NCBI RefSeq assembly: GCF_008520305.1
Contig: NZ_ML703274.1
Coordinates: forward strand, 31,218 to 95,217
Reading direction: 5' to 3'
Source of the DNA: Mesorhizobium sp. SARCC-RB16n
Lineage (GTDB): Bacteria > Pseudomonadota > Alphaproteobacteria > Rhizobiales > Rhizobiaceae
Length of the DNA stretch: 64,000 nucleotides
Part shown: piece after piece, positions 19,383-29,106 of the stretch
How the letters are laid out: the number at the start of each line of letters is the position of its first letter
How positions within the stretch are numbered: position 1 is the first letter of the stretch
The notes under the pieces: model-generated
What the model was told of the DNA's origin: nothing
The model's input: the letters and a program-made list of their open reading frames with translations, nothing else
The model's database searches: none
Made by a program: the position numbers and the translations under genes

Positions 19383-20252
19383 CTAGGCCAGCATCTGTGC
19401 GCTGACCGTCCTGTTGATGCCGCGATGGGGCGGGTTGAACAGCCTGCCTTCCTGCTCATAGGTCCACACCTTGAAAAGGCTGAGCCGGTGCGGGCCGAAG
19501 CTGTGCAGCAAGGGAACGTCGGTGGCATCGCGGCCGCGCGCGATGACGACACGACCGATCCTGGGCCGGTTGTGGCGCGGGTCGAACGTATACCACTTGC
19601 CGTCGAGGAACGCTTCCATCCAGGCCGAGAAATCCATCGGCGCCGGATCGGCCGGCACACCGATGTCGCCGAGATAGCCGTTCACGTAACGTGCCGGAAT
19701 GTTCATGCAGCGGCAGAGCGTGATCGCCAGGTGGGCGAAGTCGCGGCACACCCCGACGCGTTCCTCGTGCGCCTGCGCGGCGGTGCGGGTCGAACGCGCA
19801 TAGCCGTAGCCGAAGGACAGGCGGTTGTGGACATAGTCGACGATTGCCTGTACCCGCGCCCAGCCGGACGGAAGATGGCCGAACAGCTGCCAGGCGAGAT
19901 CGCTCAGGTGATCTGTCTCGCAATATCGGCTGCCCAGGAGGTAGCAGAGCACCTCGTCGGGCAACTCGGCGACCGGCATTTCGCTGGCCAGCGTATTGAC
20001 CTCGTCCATCTCGCCGCTGTCCTCGATCACCGCGTCGTAGAGGATGCGAAAGCCGCCGGCGGGCGCGGTAAAACGACGACAGGCATTGCCATGCAGGTCG
20101 TGATAGAGCGTGGTCGGCACCGATGGCGAGGTGAGCATACGTGTCTGCCGTTTGATGTCGGCCTGCCTGTCCTTGTGAATCTCGAGCAGAGAAATCACCG
20201 GAGTTGCCTCGGCACATTCAATGGCGATCTCGTAGCCGAGGCGTATCAGCAT
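19383..20252 (-). CDS. Transglutaminase-like cysteine protease family protein
   Basis: The 289-residue cytoplasmic protein has an N-terminal beta domain (MLIRLGYEIAIECAEATPVISLLEIH) and a C-terminal transglutaminase-like core. The catalytic triad is visible: Cys in EERVGVCRDFAHLAI (about 170), His in MDFSAWMEAFLDGKWYTFDPRHNRPR and Asp in the same segment. The family is widespread in proteobacteria, often beside alpha-E and circularly permuted ATP-grasp genes, which are absent here; its substrate is unknown. ATG 20252 is used because family similarity starts there; the longer frame running to 21008 is antisense to the HAD gene. Confidence 0.9.
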   Translation of the reverse strand: MLIRLGYEIAIECAEATPVISLLEIHKDRQADIKRQTRMLTSPSVPTTLYHDLHGNACRRFTAPAGGFRILYDAVIEDSGEMDEVNTLASEMPVAELPDEVLCYLLGSRYCETDHLSDLAWQLFGHLPSGWARVQAIVDYVHNRLSFGYGYARSTRTAAQAHEERVGVCRDFAHLAITLCRCMNIPARYVNGYLGDIGVPADPAPMDFSAWMEAFLDGKWYTFDPRHNRPRIGRVVIARGRDATDVPLLHSFGPHRLSLFKVWTYEQEGRLFNPPHRGINRTVSAQMLA

Positions 20253-20424
20253 GGGCGTGGTCCCCTGGTTCGCATGATGGGAATGGTACGGTTTCAAACG
20301 TTGCAAGGTGACGGTGGTTCCCTCGATCGCGCCCCAAATGCGCTCTCGCGCCTTTCCATGTCGGCGCCTTGGCGTTACGGTTGCGTCCTCCCTCGACACC
20401 CTCCCCCAGACTTCAAGGAACATC

Positions 20425-21090
20425 ATGTTTGCTGGCAGAAAATTCGCCGCCTTCCTTTTTGACATGGACGGCACGCTCATCAATTCCATCGCCTCCGCGG
20501 AGCGGGTCTGGGGCGATTGGGCGCGGCGCCACGGCCTCGACGTCGCGGCCTTCCTGCCGACGATCCACGGCGTGCGGGCGATCGAGACCATCACCGCGCT
20601 GGCGCTCACGGGCGTCGACCCGAGACACGAAGCGGATCTGCTGCTGAAGGCAGAGGCTGACGATCTCGAGGGCATCGTCCAGATCGCCGGCGCCGTGGCG
20701 TTTCTCAACGCGCTGCCGCCGGAACGCTGGGCGATCGTAACCTCGGCGCCACGCTCCTTGGCGCTTGCACGCATGAAGGTCGCCGGCATTCCTGTCCCTG
20801 CGGTCCTCGTCGCGGCAGAGGACGTTTCCCGCGGCAAGCCGGCGCCCGATTGCTTCCAGCTAGGCGCAAGACGGCTTGGCTTCGACGCACGCGATTGTCT
20901 GGTGTTCGAGGATGCCCCGGCCGGCATCGCGGCGGCGGAGGCGGCTGGCGCTTCGGTCATGGTGATCAACGCCACGCACCAGCATCCCTTGGCAACGCAG
21001 CATGCCACAATCGCCGGTTATGATGCGATCGACATCACCGTCGACGAACGCGGCTGGATTGCGCTCGAGCCGCAGCGCAACGCTGCTTAG
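20425..21090 (+). CDS. HAD-superfamily sugar-phosphatase-like hydrolase
   Basis: The 221-residue protein has HAD motif I FLFDMDGTLINS (Asp nucleophile and acid at about 11 and 13), motif II WAIVTSAPR, motif III Lys in VSRGKPAPDCF, and motif IV CLVFEDAPAGIAAAEAAG. The alpha-helical cap between motifs I and II places it in the beta-phosphoglucomutase/GPP-like group, which dephosphorylates small sugar or polyol phosphates such as glycerol-phosphate or 2-deoxyglucose-6-phosphate. ATG 20425 has CAAGGAA a few bases upstream. Divergent from the transglutaminase gene. Confidence 0.9.
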   Translation: MFAGRKFAAFLFDMDGTLINSIASAERVWGDWARRHGLDVAAFLPTIHGVRAIETITALALTGVDPRHEADLLLKAEADDLEGIVQIAGAVAFLNALPPERWAIVTSAPRSLALARMKVAGIPVPAVLVAAEDVSRGKPAPDCFQLGARRLGFDARDCLVFEDAPAGIAAAEAAGASVMVINATHQHPLATQHATIAGYDAIDITVDERGWIALEPQRNAA

Positions 21091-21100
21091 GGAACAGTCC

Positions 21101-21322
21101 CTAGAAGTCGCTGGTCAGGCCCTTGACCTCCCAGTCGCCATAGCGGCCGGGCTCCTTGCCGCCACGGCCGCCGATCTCCCGGGGCAGCGCCGCTTCCTTC
21201 TCGCGGTAGTCCTGCCGCCTTGCCTCGGCTTCCTGCAGCGCGCGGTGGGCGGCGGGCGTCAGTTCTTTTGGCGGCGTGCCGTCATCGGGACCGGCCGGCG
21301 TTTTACTGGTTTCGTCGTTCAT
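21101..21322 (-). CDS. DUF1674 protein (SDHAF4-like)
   Basis: The 73-residue protein has the family-defining C-terminus RYGDWEVKGLTSDF and a charged N-terminus, and belongs to DUF1674, the bacterial relatives of mitochondrial succinate dehydrogenase assembly factor 4. SDHAF4 binds flavinylated SdhA before complex II assembly; the same role is inferred here. It is not near sdh genes but next to htpX, a recurrent rhizobial neighbourhood. It converges with the HAD gene, ten bases away. ATG 21322 (MNDETSKTP) is the natural start; earlier in-frame codons give a Cys/Arg-rich nonsense extension. Confidence 0.88.
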   Translation of the reverse strand: MNDETSKTPAGPDDGTPPKELTPAAHRALQEAEARRQDYREKEAALPREIGGRGGKEPGRYGDWEVKGLTSDF

Positions 21323-21423
21323 GCGTATCTCGAGCGGATTGAAACAGGAACAGGCATTTCCCATCATATAGCGATGACGTCGCGAGGATCGACCCTTTTT
21401 TACCATCCGGACAGGAGCAGACG

Positions 21424-22443
21424 ATGAACACCATTCGCACCGCCATGCTTCTCGCCACCATGACGGCGCTGTTCATGGGCGTCGGTTTCCTGATCGGCGG
21501 CTCGGGCGGCATGATGATCGCGCTGGTGGTCGCCGCCGGCACCAATTTGTTCAGCTACTGGAACGCCGACAAGATGGTGCTGTCGATGAACCGCGCCGTC
21601 GAGGTCGACGAGAAGAATGCGCCGGAATATTACGCCATCGTCCAGGCACTGGCCAAGCAGGCCGGGCTGCCGATGCCGAAAACCTATCTGATCGACAATC
21701 CGCAGCCGAATGCCTTTGCCACCGGCCGCAATCCGCAGAACGCGGCGGTCGCCGCCTCCACCGGCCTGTTGCAGCGACTGACCCATGAAGAGGTCGCCGC
21801 CGTGATGGCGCATGAGCTCGCCCACGTCCAGCACCGCGACACGCTGACCATGACCATCGTCGCCACCTTTGCCGGCGCCATCTCGATGCTCGGCAATTTC
21901 GCGTTTTTCCTCGGCGGCAATCGCGACAACAACCCGTTCGGCTTTGTCGGCGTGCTGGCGGCGATGATCGTGGCGCCCTTCGCGGCCATGATCGTGCAGA
22001 TGGCGGTCAGCCGCACCCGCGAATATGAGGCCGACCGGCGCGGCGCCGAAATCTGTGGACACCCGCTATGGCTGGCCTCCGCGCTTGACAAGATCGCCCG
22101 CGGGGCCGAACGCATTCCCAACCCCGATGCCGAGCGCAACCCGGCGATGGCACATCTCTTCATCATCAACCCCCTGCATGGCGAGCGCATGGACAGTCTG
22201 TTCTCCACCCATCCGAGCACCGACAACCGCATCGCCGCCCTGCAGGCGATGGCGCGCGAAATGGCCGATGGCGCTCCGCGAACCGCGCAGCGCCAGGCAC
22301 CGACGCCAGCGCAGGCGAACGAGCCGCAATCGGCCGGACCGTGGGGCAAGCCGGCTGAACCGGAACAGGCGGCCGAACCGGCCAGCCCGAAGCCCAATCC
22401 GTGGGGTCGCAACCCGACCGGGCCCAAGGGCCGGTGGTCGTGA
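21424..22443 (+). CDS. htpX: Protease HtpX homolog
   Basis: Membrane-bound zinc metalloprotease (M48B) involved in quality control of inner-membrane proteins. The 339-residue protein has two N-terminal membrane helices, the zinc motif HELAH at H130-H134, two further membrane helices at about 145-200, and the third ligand Glu in [17 protein letters not shown]. The [14 protein letters not shown] end of the catalytic domain follows. The last 60 residues are a Pro/Ala/Gln-rich tail with repeated PWGK/PWGR, typical of rhizobial HtpX. An AGGAGCAGACG stretch precedes the ATG. Its stop overlaps the rsmB GTG start. Confidence 0.96.
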   Translation: MNTIRTAMLLATMTALFMGVGFLIGGSGGMMIALVVAAGTNLFSYWNADKMVLSMNRAVEVDEKNAPEYYAIVQALAKQAGLPMPKTYLIDNPQPNAFATGRNPQNAAVAASTGLLQRLTHEEVAAVMAHELAHVQHRDTLTMTIVATFAGAISMLGNFAFFLGGNRDNNPFGFVGVLAAMIVAPFAAMIVQMAVSRTREYEADRRGAEICGHPLWLASALDKIARGAERIPNPDAERNPAMAHLFIINPLHGERMDSLFSTHPSTDNRIAALQAMAREMADGAPRTAQRQAPTPAQANEPQSAGPWGKPAEPEQAAEPASPKPNPWGRNPTGPKGRWS

Positions 22444-23831
22444 GCGTGGCGGGCAGAGCACCTCGACGTACGGTTTCAGGCGATCAGGACCACGATCCCG
22501 GCGGCGAATTCGTTGCCGGCCTCGCGGCGCGCAAGGCGGCGGCGCGCTTGCTGGCTGCCGTCATCGACGCCCGCACGCCTCTTGATGGCCTGACCGACCA
22601 CGAGAACGGCCATCCGCAATACAGGGCGCTCGATTTGCGCGACCGTGGCCTGGTTCGCGCCATACTGGTCACCGCGCTGCGCTACCGCATGACCATATCG
22701 GGACTGCTGGCGCGGCGCCTGGAAAAGCCGCTGCCGCCCAACGCGACCGTCTTGTCGCACATACTGCATGTGGCGGCAGCGCAGATCCTGTTCCTCGACA
22801 TTCCCGACAGCGCCGCCGTCGACCTCGCCGTGACGCACGCCAAGTCCGATCCCCGCACGCAGCGTTTTTCCGGCCTGGTCAACGGCGTGCTGCGCACGCT
22901 GGCGCGAGCCAAGGAAGCCGAACTTCCGGCCGCGCTTGCCGCCACCGACGAAGCGCCGAAATGGTTTTCCGACCGGCTGAAGACCGCCTACGGCTCCGAG
23001 AAGGCCCGGCAGATCCTGGCCGCCCATCGCCACGAGGCGCCGGTCGATTTCTCGGTCAAGGCCGATGCTGAACTCTGGGCCGAAAAGCTCGGCGGCATTG
23101 TCCTGCCCACGGGAACGGTTCGGGTGGAGGAGCTTGCCGGCGCCGTCACCGAATTGCCTGGCTTCGCGGAGGGCGCATGGTGGGTCCAGGATGCGGCCGC
23201 CAGCCTTCCCGCCCGGCTGTTCGGCGATGTCAGCGGATTGCGCGTCGCCGATCTCTGCGCCGCGCCCGGCGGCAAGACCGCGCAGCTCATTGTCGCTGGC
23301 GCCAAGGTTACAGCGGTAGACACCTCGAAGAACCGCCTAGTGCGGCTGGCGCAGAATCTCGACCGCCTTGGCCTCTCCGCCGAAATCGTGCAGGCCGACT
23401 TGCTCAAATTCGAGCCCAGCGAATTGTTCGACGCCGTGCTGCTCGATGCGCCGTGCTCCTCGACCGGTACGGTGCGCCGGCATCCGGACGTGCCGTGGAC
23501 CAAGACGGCAGCGGACGTCGAAAAACTTGCCGACCTGCAACGCAGGCTGCTTACCCGCGCCGTTACGCTGGTCAGGCCCGGCGGCCGGATCGTCTTTTCC
23601 AATTGTTCGCTCGATCCGATCGAGGGCGAAGAACTGCATCGTTCCTTTCTCGAGAACACGGCTGCGGTCATTGACGATCCGCTGCGGCAGGGCGAGATCG
23701 CCGGCATCGATTCGTTCCTGACGCCGCAAGGCACGCTGCGCACCACACCCGCCGATCTTGACCTCGGCGCCCCGGAGCGCTCCGGTCTGGACGGCTTCTT
23801 CGCCGCGCGGATGCGTCGAACCTCGGCCTAA
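22440..23831 (+). CDS. rsmB: 16S rRNA (cytosine-5)-methyltransferase RsmB-like
   Basis: Methylates a cytosine of 16S rRNA (C967 in E. coli numbering) with SAM. The roughly 463-residue protein has an N-terminal NusB-like RNA-binding domain (about 20-160) and a C-terminal Rossmann methyltransferase. SAM motifs are [15 protein letters not shown] and [15 protein letters not shown]; catalytic motif IV is [10 protein letters not shown], and motif VI appears as [13 protein letters not shown] with the second Cys. I chose the GTG at 22440, which overlaps the htpX stop as GTGA; other GTG codons at 22434 and 22437 are possible. It belongs to the htpX-rsmB-heparinase-purH run conserved in Rhizobiales. 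Confidence 0.93.
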   Translation: MSVAGRAPRRTVSGDQDHDPGGEFVAGLAARKAAARLLAAVIDARTPLDGLTDHENGHPQYRALDLRDRGLVRAILVTALRYRMTISGLLARRLEKPLPPNATVLSHILHVAAAQILFLDIPDSAAVDLAVTHAKSDPRTQRFSGLVNGVLRTLARAKEAELPAALAATDEAPKWFSDRLKTAYGSEKARQILAAHRHEAPVDFSVKADAELWAEKLGGIVLPTGTVRVEELAGAVTELPGFAEGAWWVQDAAASLPARLFGDVSGLRVADLCAAPGGKTAQLIVAGAKVTAVDTSKNRLVRLAQNLDRLGLSAEIVQADLLKFEPSELFDAVLLDAPCSSTGTVRRHPDVPWTKTAADVEKLADLQRRLLTRAVTLVRPGGRIVFSNCSLDPIEGEELHRSFLENTAAVIDDPLRQGEIAGIDSFLTPQGTLRTTPADLDLGAPERSGLDGFFAARMRRTSA

Positions 23832-23970
23832 CCACCCGGATTTGCAGATTTTTTGGGAAGGACCCTGTCCGAAAGCAGGGGACCCTGCTCCGTCCTATGG
23901 AATCCGCCTTCGCATAAGTTCTTGAATCATATAAGCTTGTGCTTGGGGTAGAGGACGATCAGGAGGGGTT

Positions 23971-25695
23971 TTGGCACTGGCTGCCAGCAACACGACGCGT
24001 CTGTGGACGCTGGTCGCGAAGGAGTTCTGGCGCAAGACGCGCCGGCGCCTGCGTGCCGGCCCGATCTATCGTTGGCGCTATTCCGGACGCACGCCCGAAC
24101 GTGTCCTGATCGCGCCGCCGGACCTGCGCCTCGCCGATCCGCAGATCGCACTCGAGATCTATTACGGCCGCTATCCCCTGTCGGGGCACCTGGTCGAGAC
24201 CGGCGGCAAGTCGCCCTTCCAGATCAATGTCCCCAATCACGGGTGGCAGAAGACGCTGCATGGCTTTCGCTGGCTGCGCCATATGCGTGCCGCCGGCACG
24301 GAGCTTGCCGCCGCAAACGCCCGCGCGCTCGTCTCCGACTGGATCGCCATGCATGGCAACCATATTTCGGGCATTGCCTGGGAGCCAGGTACGACGGCCA
24401 AACGCATCATCGCCTGGCTGCAGCATTCTTCCGTCGTGCTGCAGGGTGCCGAGTTCCCCTTCTATCGCGCCTTCCTGAAATCGCTGGCCATGCAGATCCG
24501 CTATCTCAGGTCGATGGCGCGCGAAATGCCCGACGGCAAGGACCGGCTGCGCGCCCGCATCGCGCTGGCCTTCGCCGCACTGTCCCTGCCGGCGCCGGCC
24601 TCGGCGTTGCGCGGCGCCACGCGCAACCTCGCAGACGAACTCAATCGCCAGATTCTTGCCGACGGCGGTCATGTCTCGCGCAATCCAATGACGGTGCTGG
24701 AAATCCTCGCCGACCTCCTGCCGCTGCGCCAGACCTATGCCAACCAGGCCGAAGCGCCGCCGCAGGCGCTGATCGGCGCCATCGACCGCATGCTGCCGGC
24801 GTTGCGCTTCTTCCGGCATCAGGATGGCAGCCTCGCCCGCTTCAACGGCATGGGCGCCACCATCCACGACCGCATAGCCACCATCCTGCGCCATGACGAC
24901 ACCGCGGGCTCGCCGCTGCTGCATGCGCCGCATTCGGGCTATGAGCGGCTGGCGATGGGCGGCACCACCGTCATCGCCGATACCGGCCTGCCGCCGCCGG
25001 TCGACGTGTCCAATGCAGCGCATGCCGGCTGCCTCGCCTTCGAACTGTCGTCGGGCCGCCAGCACTACATCGTCAATGCCGGCATCGACACCTACGGCGC
25101 CGCCGAGTTCCGGCCGCTGGCCCGCGCCACCGCCGCGCATTCGACGGCCACCATCAACGACACGTCTTCGGCGCGTTTCACCCACTCGCTGCGGGTCAAC
25201 GACCAGTTGGGTTCGCCGTTGATCGGTGGGCCGCAGCAAGTGCAGTGCAAACGCATCGACCAGAAAGGCGTCCACGGCTTCATCGCCCGTCATGACGGCT
25301 ATCTGCAGCGTTTCGGCTTCCTGCACGAGCGTGAGCTGAAGCTCTCCGCGGACGGCAATGTGCTGGCGGGCCGGGACCGGTTCCTGCGGCCCGGCAATGC
25401 CGCGATCCGCAACAACGGCCGCGATTTCATCACCGTGCGCTTTCACGTCCATCCGGACATCAATCTGCTGCAGGACGAACAGGAGCGTCTGGTCCTGACC
25501 GCCGATCAGGCCGACACCTGGGTGTTCACCTCAGGCGAAGTCATGCCCGAGGTGGAGGAATCGATCTATTTCGCCGGTCTGGGCGGTCCGCGCCGCAGCC
25601 GCCAGATCGTCCTCGCCTTCAAGGCGTCCGAAATTGCCGAAGTCCACTGGCAGCTGACGCGGACAACGATCGCCGGTTATCCCGAAAACAACTGA
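23971..25695 (+). CDS. Heparinase II/III family protein
   Basis: The 574-residue protein has an N-terminal alpha-helical toroid (about 40-300) and a C-terminal beta-sandwich of the heparinase II/III type (about 310-560, with HSGYERLAMGGTTVIADTG and SRQIVLAF). Lyases of this fold cleave acidic polysaccharides; the rhizobial rsmB-linked member has no proven substrate and may act on a cell-envelope polymer. No signal peptide is obvious: residues 1-40 are basic and not hydrophobic. The start is TTG 23971, supported by AGGAGGGG five bases upstream. Spacing to purH is 94 bases. The position between rRNA methylation and purine genes is conserved but unexplained. Confidence 0.9.
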   Translation: MALAASNTTRLWTLVAKEFWRKTRRRLRAGPIYRWRYSGRTPERVLIAPPDLRLADPQIALEIYYGRYPLSGHLVETGGKSPFQINVPNHGWQKTLHGFRWLRHMRAAGTELAAANARALVSDWIAMHGNHISGIAWEPGTTAKRIIAWLQHSSVVLQGAEFPFYRAFLKSLAMQIRYLRSMAREMPDGKDRLRARIALAFAALSLPAPASALRGATRNLADELNRQILADGGHVSRNPMTVLEILADLLPLRQTYANQAEAPPQALIGAIDRMLPALRFFRHQDGSLARFNGMGATIHDRIATILRHDDTAGSPLLHAPHSGYERLAMGGTTVIADTGLPPPVDVSNAAHAGCLAFELSSGRQHYIVNAGIDTYGAAEFRPLARATAAHSTATINDTSSARFTHSLRVNDQLGSPLIGGPQQVQCKRIDQKGVHGFIARHDGYLQRFGFLHERELKLSADGNVLAGRDRFLRPGNAAIRNNGRDFITVRFHVHPDINLLQDEQERLVLTADQADTWVFTSGEVMPEVEESIYFAGLGGPRRSRQIVLAFKASEIAEVHWQLTRTTIAGYPENN

Positions 25696-25789
25696 CCCTG
25701 TCTTCCAGCGCCGACCTTGCGGTTTGATTTCCTGATGTCATGTGCTACGGCGCGGGCCTGCTCCTCCAGACTTGAAAGGCCGCCAGCCC

Positions 25790-27406
25790 ATGGTCGTTCC
25801 TGCCAAGAACATTCTCGCCCCCGACCTCGTTCCGGTCCGCCGCGCGCTGCTGTCCGTTTTCGACAAGACCGGACTGATCGACTTTGCCAGGGCATTGGCC
25901 GCGGCCGGCGTCGAGCTGGTCTCCACCGGCGGCACGGCAAAAGCAATCGCCAAAGCCGGCATGGCGGTGCGCGATGTCTCCGAACTCACCGGCTTTCCCG
26001 AGATCATGGATGGCCGCGTCAAGACGCTGCACCCGTCCGTGCATGGCGCGCTGCTTGGCGTGCGCGACGACCCCGAGCATGCATTGGCGATGCGCAAATA
26101 CGGCATCGAGCCTATCGATCTGGTGGTCTCCAACCTCTATCCGTTCGAGGAAGTCCGCCGCTCCGGCGCCGACTACGCGTCGGTCGTCGAGAACATCGAC
26201 ATTGGCGGCCCGGCGATGATCCGCGCCTCGGCCAAGAACCATGCCTATGTGGCCATCGTCACCGATCCCGGCGACTACGCCGCGGTGCTCAACGCGCTGG
26301 AGATGAACATCGGCTCGCTGTCGCTGGATTTCCGCAAGAAGCTGGCGGCCAAGGCCTTCGCCCGTACCGCCACCTACGACGCGGCGATCTCGGGCTGGTT
26401 CGCCGAGGCGCTGGAGATCGAGCACCCGACCTGGCGCGCCTTCGGCGGCAGGCTTGCCGAGGTGATGCGCTACGGCGAAAACCCGCATCAGGGCGCCGGC
26501 TTCTACGTCAATGGCGACAAGCGGCCCGGCGTCGCCACGGCGCGGCAGCTGCAAGGCAAGCAGCTATCCTACAACAACATCAACGACACCGATGCCGCCT
26601 TCGAACTGGCCGGCGAGTTCGATCCGAACCGCTCTGCCGCAGTCGCTATCATCAAGCATGCCAATCCGTGCGGCGTCGCCGAAGGCACGTCGCTGAAGGC
26701 GGCCTACGCCAAGGCGCTCGCCTGCGACCCGGTCTCGGCCTTCGGCGGCATTGTCGCCATGAACCGCACCCTCGACGCCGAGGCGGCCGAGGAAATCGTG
26801 AAAACCTTCACCGAGGTGATCATCGCGCCGGACGTCACCGACGAGGCCGCGGCAATCATAGCCGCCAAGAAGAATTTGCGCCTGCTGGTCACCAGCGGCC
26901 TGCCCGATCCGCGCGCGGCCGGTACCGCGGTCAAGTCCGTCGCCGGAGGCCTTCTCGTCCAGGGCCGCGACAATGCCGTGGTCGACGACCTCGAACTGAA
27001 GGTGGTGACGAAGCGCGCCCCGACGCCGGCCGAAATGGCCGACCTCAAATTTGCCTTCCGCGTCGCCAAGCACGTCAAGTCGAACGCCATCGTCTATGCC
27101 AAGGACGGCGCCACGGTCGGCATCGGCGCCGGCCAGATGAGCCGGGTCGATTCCTCACGCATCGCAGCGCGCAAGGCGCTCGACGCCGCGGAGGCGGCTG
27201 GACTGGCCGAGCCGCTGACCAAAGGCTCGGTTGTCGCTTCCGACGCGTTCTTCCCCTTCGCCGACGGCCTGCTGTCGGCCATCGAAGCCGGTGCCACCGC
27301 CGTGATCCAGCCGGGCGGCTCGATGCGCGACGACGACGTCATCGCCGCCGCAGATGAACATGGCATCGCCATGGTGTTCACAGGCGTGCGGCATTTCCGG
27401 CATTGA
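25790..27406 (+). CDS. purH: Bifunctional AICAR formyltransferase/IMP cyclohydrolase
   Basis: Catalyses the last two steps of de novo IMP synthesis. The 538-residue protein has an N-terminal MGS-like cyclohydrolase domain ([46 protein letters not shown]) and a C-terminal formyltransferase domain ([39 protein letters not shown], the [17 protein letters not shown] loop). It ends in FTGVRHFRH, the invariant C-terminus. ATG 25790 ([16 protein letters not shown]) is the expected start; earlier frame bases lie in the leader. It is followed directly by a terminator hairpin. Confidence 0.97.
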   Translation: MVVPAKNILAPDLVPVRRALLSVFDKTGLIDFARALAAAGVELVSTGGTAKAIAKAGMAVRDVSELTGFPEIMDGRVKTLHPSVHGALLGVRDDPEHALAMRKYGIEPIDLVVSNLYPFEEVRRSGADYASVVENIDIGGPAMIRASAKNHAYVAIVTDPGDYAAVLNALEMNIGSLSLDFRKKLAAKAFARTATYDAAISGWFAEALEIEHPTWRAFGGRLAEVMRYGENPHQGAGFYVNGDKRPGVATARQLQGKQLSYNNINDTDAAFELAGEFDPNRSAAVAIIKHANPCGVAEGTSLKAAYAKALACDPVSAFGGIVAMNRTLDAEAAEEIVKTFTEVIIAPDVTDEAAAIIAAKKNLRLLVTSGLPDPRAAGTAVKSVAGGLLVQGRDNAVVDDLELKVVTKRAPTPAEMADLKFAFRVAKHVKSNAIVYAKDGATVGIGAGQMSRVDSSRIAARKALDAAEAAGLAEPLTKGSVVASDAFFPFADGLLSAIEAGATAVIQPGGSMRDDDVIAAADEHGIAMVFTGVRHFRH

Positions 27407-27447
27407 GCGCCACTTCCTTCTCCTCTTGTAGAAGAAGGAAGCGGCGC
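27407..27447. terminator. Convergent terminator between purH and the UMF1 MFS gene
   Basis: GCGCC (27407-27411) and CTTCCTTCT (27413-27421) pair with AGAAGGAAG (27433-27441) and GGCGC (27443-27447) with one mismatch, leaving an 11-base loop. It fills the whole 43-base gap between two converging stop codons. Confidence 0.6.
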
Positions 27448-27449
27448 TG

Positions 27450-28826
27450 CTACTCCACCGGCCGGTCCGCCGGATAGGGCGTCCTCACCAAAATCGCCAT
27501 GCCGATGGCCAGGAACAAAATAATCGCCGCCATGCCGAGCCGGGCCGAGCCGCTGGTGGCGGTAATCGTCGCCACCATGAACGGCGCCAGGAAACTGGTT
27601 GCCCGCCCTGCCAGCGCATAGATGCCGAAATAGCGGCCGGATTCGGCTGCGGTCACGCTGCGCGCCATGTAGGAGCGCGACGAGGCCTGCACCGGCCCGA
27701 AAGCCAGACCGATCAGCAGGCCATACATGATGTAGGCCTTCTCAGCCGCCGTGCCGAACAGGCCGCCGGAATCGGTGGTGGAAAGCTGGATCAGGCCGAG
27801 CAGCGTGAAGCCGGGCCCAGTCGAGATGACGCCGATGGTGGCGATCGACAGCATGACCAGCGAAATCATCACCACCGCCTTGGAGCCGAGCGCGGTGTCG
27901 AGCCGCGCCGCGATCCAGCAGCCGAAAATGGCGACGATGTTGAGGATAATGCCGAACATGCCGATCTCGGTGATCGACCAGTGGAACATGCCGGCCGCGA
28001 ACGTGCCGCCCAGCGCCAGCAGCGCATTGACGCCATCCTGGTAGATCATGCGGGCGACGAGGAAGCGGAAGATGCCGCCGCGCTTGCGCACCTCGGCCAG
28101 CGTCGATTTCAGTTCCGAAAGGCCTTCGCGCACCGCCGGCCCGATCGGGATGCCCTTGATGGCGTCGGGCGTGAAGAAGAACATCGGCAGGATGAAGAGG
28201 AAATACCAGCCGGCCGACAGCGGTCCGGTGGCGCGGGCATCCTCGCCCAGCTGCGGATCAAGGCCGAACAACGGGGTGATGCCGATGATCGTCTTGCCGG
28301 TCTCCGGCGAGCCGGCCAGGCAGGTGACGACGAAGATCAGCGCGATCATGCCGCCGAGATAGCCGAGCCCCCATGCCATGTTTGAGATGCGGCCGATCTC
28401 GCTCTTCGGCACCAGCCGCGGCATCATGGAGTCGTTGAACACCGTCGAGAACTCCGCCGCTACCGACGCCATGGAAAACAGCGCGACGATCAGGAACAGA
28501 TTCGAGCCCGGTGCGGCGAACCACAGCAGGGTCAGACTGGTGATCTTGATCGCCGCGAAGAAGGCGATCCAGGGTTTGCGCGGTCCGGTCTGATCGGCAA
28601 TCGAGCCAAGAATTGGCGACAGCACGGCGATGACCAGCCCGGCAGCGGCGATGCCATAGCCCCAGACGGCCTGGCCGGTGGTCGGATCGCCCGCCATGCG
28701 CGAAACGAAATAGGGTCCGAAGATGAAGGTGGTGACGACCGTGAAGAACGGCTGCGCCGCCCAGTCGAAGAACATCCACCCCCAGATGCCGCGCCCGGAC
28801 GCCCGCTGCATTGTCTCTACCGCCAT
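27450..28826 (-). CDS. MFS transporter, UMF1 (Atg22-like) family
   Basis: The 458-residue inner-membrane protein has 11-12 hydrophobic segments. The N-terminus [28 protein letters not shown] is diagnostic for the UMF1/Atg22-like branch. Further landmarks are [14 protein letters not shown], the loop 2-3 signature, and [29 protein letters not shown]. Fungal Atg22 exports amino acids from vacuoles; bacterial substrates are unknown. The gene is monocistronic, and a 178-bp repeat element lies in its upstream region. Confidence 0.92.
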   Translation of the reverse strand: MAVETMQRASGRGIWGWMFFDWAAQPFFTVVTTFIFGPYFVSRMAGDPTTGQAVWGYGIAAAGLVIAVLSPILGSIADQTGPRKPWIAFFAAIKITSLTLLWFAAPGSNLFLIVALFSMASVAAEFSTVFNDSMMPRLVPKSEIGRISNMAWGLGYLGGMIALIFVVTCLAGSPETGKTIIGITPLFGLDPQLGEDARATGPLSAGWYFLFILPMFFFTPDAIKGIPIGPAVREGLSELKSTLAEVRKRGGIFRFLVARMIYQDGVNALLALGGTFAAGMFHWSITEIGMFGIILNIVAIFGCWIAARLDTALGSKAVVMISLVMLSIATIGVISTGPGFTLLGLIQLSTTDSGGLFGTAAEKAYIMYGLLIGLAFGPVQASSRSYMARSVTAAESGRYFGIYALAGRATSFLAPFMVATITATSGSARLGMAAIILFLAIGMAILVRTPYPADRPVE

Positions 28827-28906
28827 GATGATTCCCTTGGCATCCGCTCCGCCCGTTCGGGCGCCATGTCTGCATGTTTCCGATGCTCATGCAAATGACA
28901 AGCGCC

Positions 28907-29085
28907 GCGCCGCGCCTCATTGTCCTATCGGACATTTCTCCCTGTATAGTGACGGGAGAAAGACGCGTCGCGGAGGATTTCGCGAATGTCGACGTAACAG
29001 AATTGGCGCCTGCCTTGCGCTCAGTTCCTTTCTCCCCGTCACTATACGGGGAGAAGGTGGCGGCAGGCGGATGAGGGGCAGCGCC
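28907..29085. repeat. ~178-bp palindromic intergenic element, copy 1
   Basis: Starts with GCGCCGCGCCTCATTG and ends with GATGAGGGGCAGCGCC, so the ends are inverted repeats. Inside are two hairpins in opposite orientation: TTTCTCCC...GGGAGAAA (28935-28961, with GTATAGTGAC in the loop) and TTCTCCCC...GGGGAGAA (29030-29055, with GTCACTATAC). Copy 2 is at 54075-54252 and matches the whole layout. It resembles the RIME-type mosaic elements of rhizobia. It fills the gap between the UMF1 promoter region and the 3' end of the glutamate dehydrogenase gene. Confidence 0.8.
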
Positions 29086-29106
29086 AAACCTTGGAGATGA
29101 CCCGCT

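Noticed and set aside
20253-21008. N-terminal extension of the transglutaminase frame
   Set aside because: It is antisense to the HAD gene and low-complexity; family sequence starts at MLIRLGYEI (20252).
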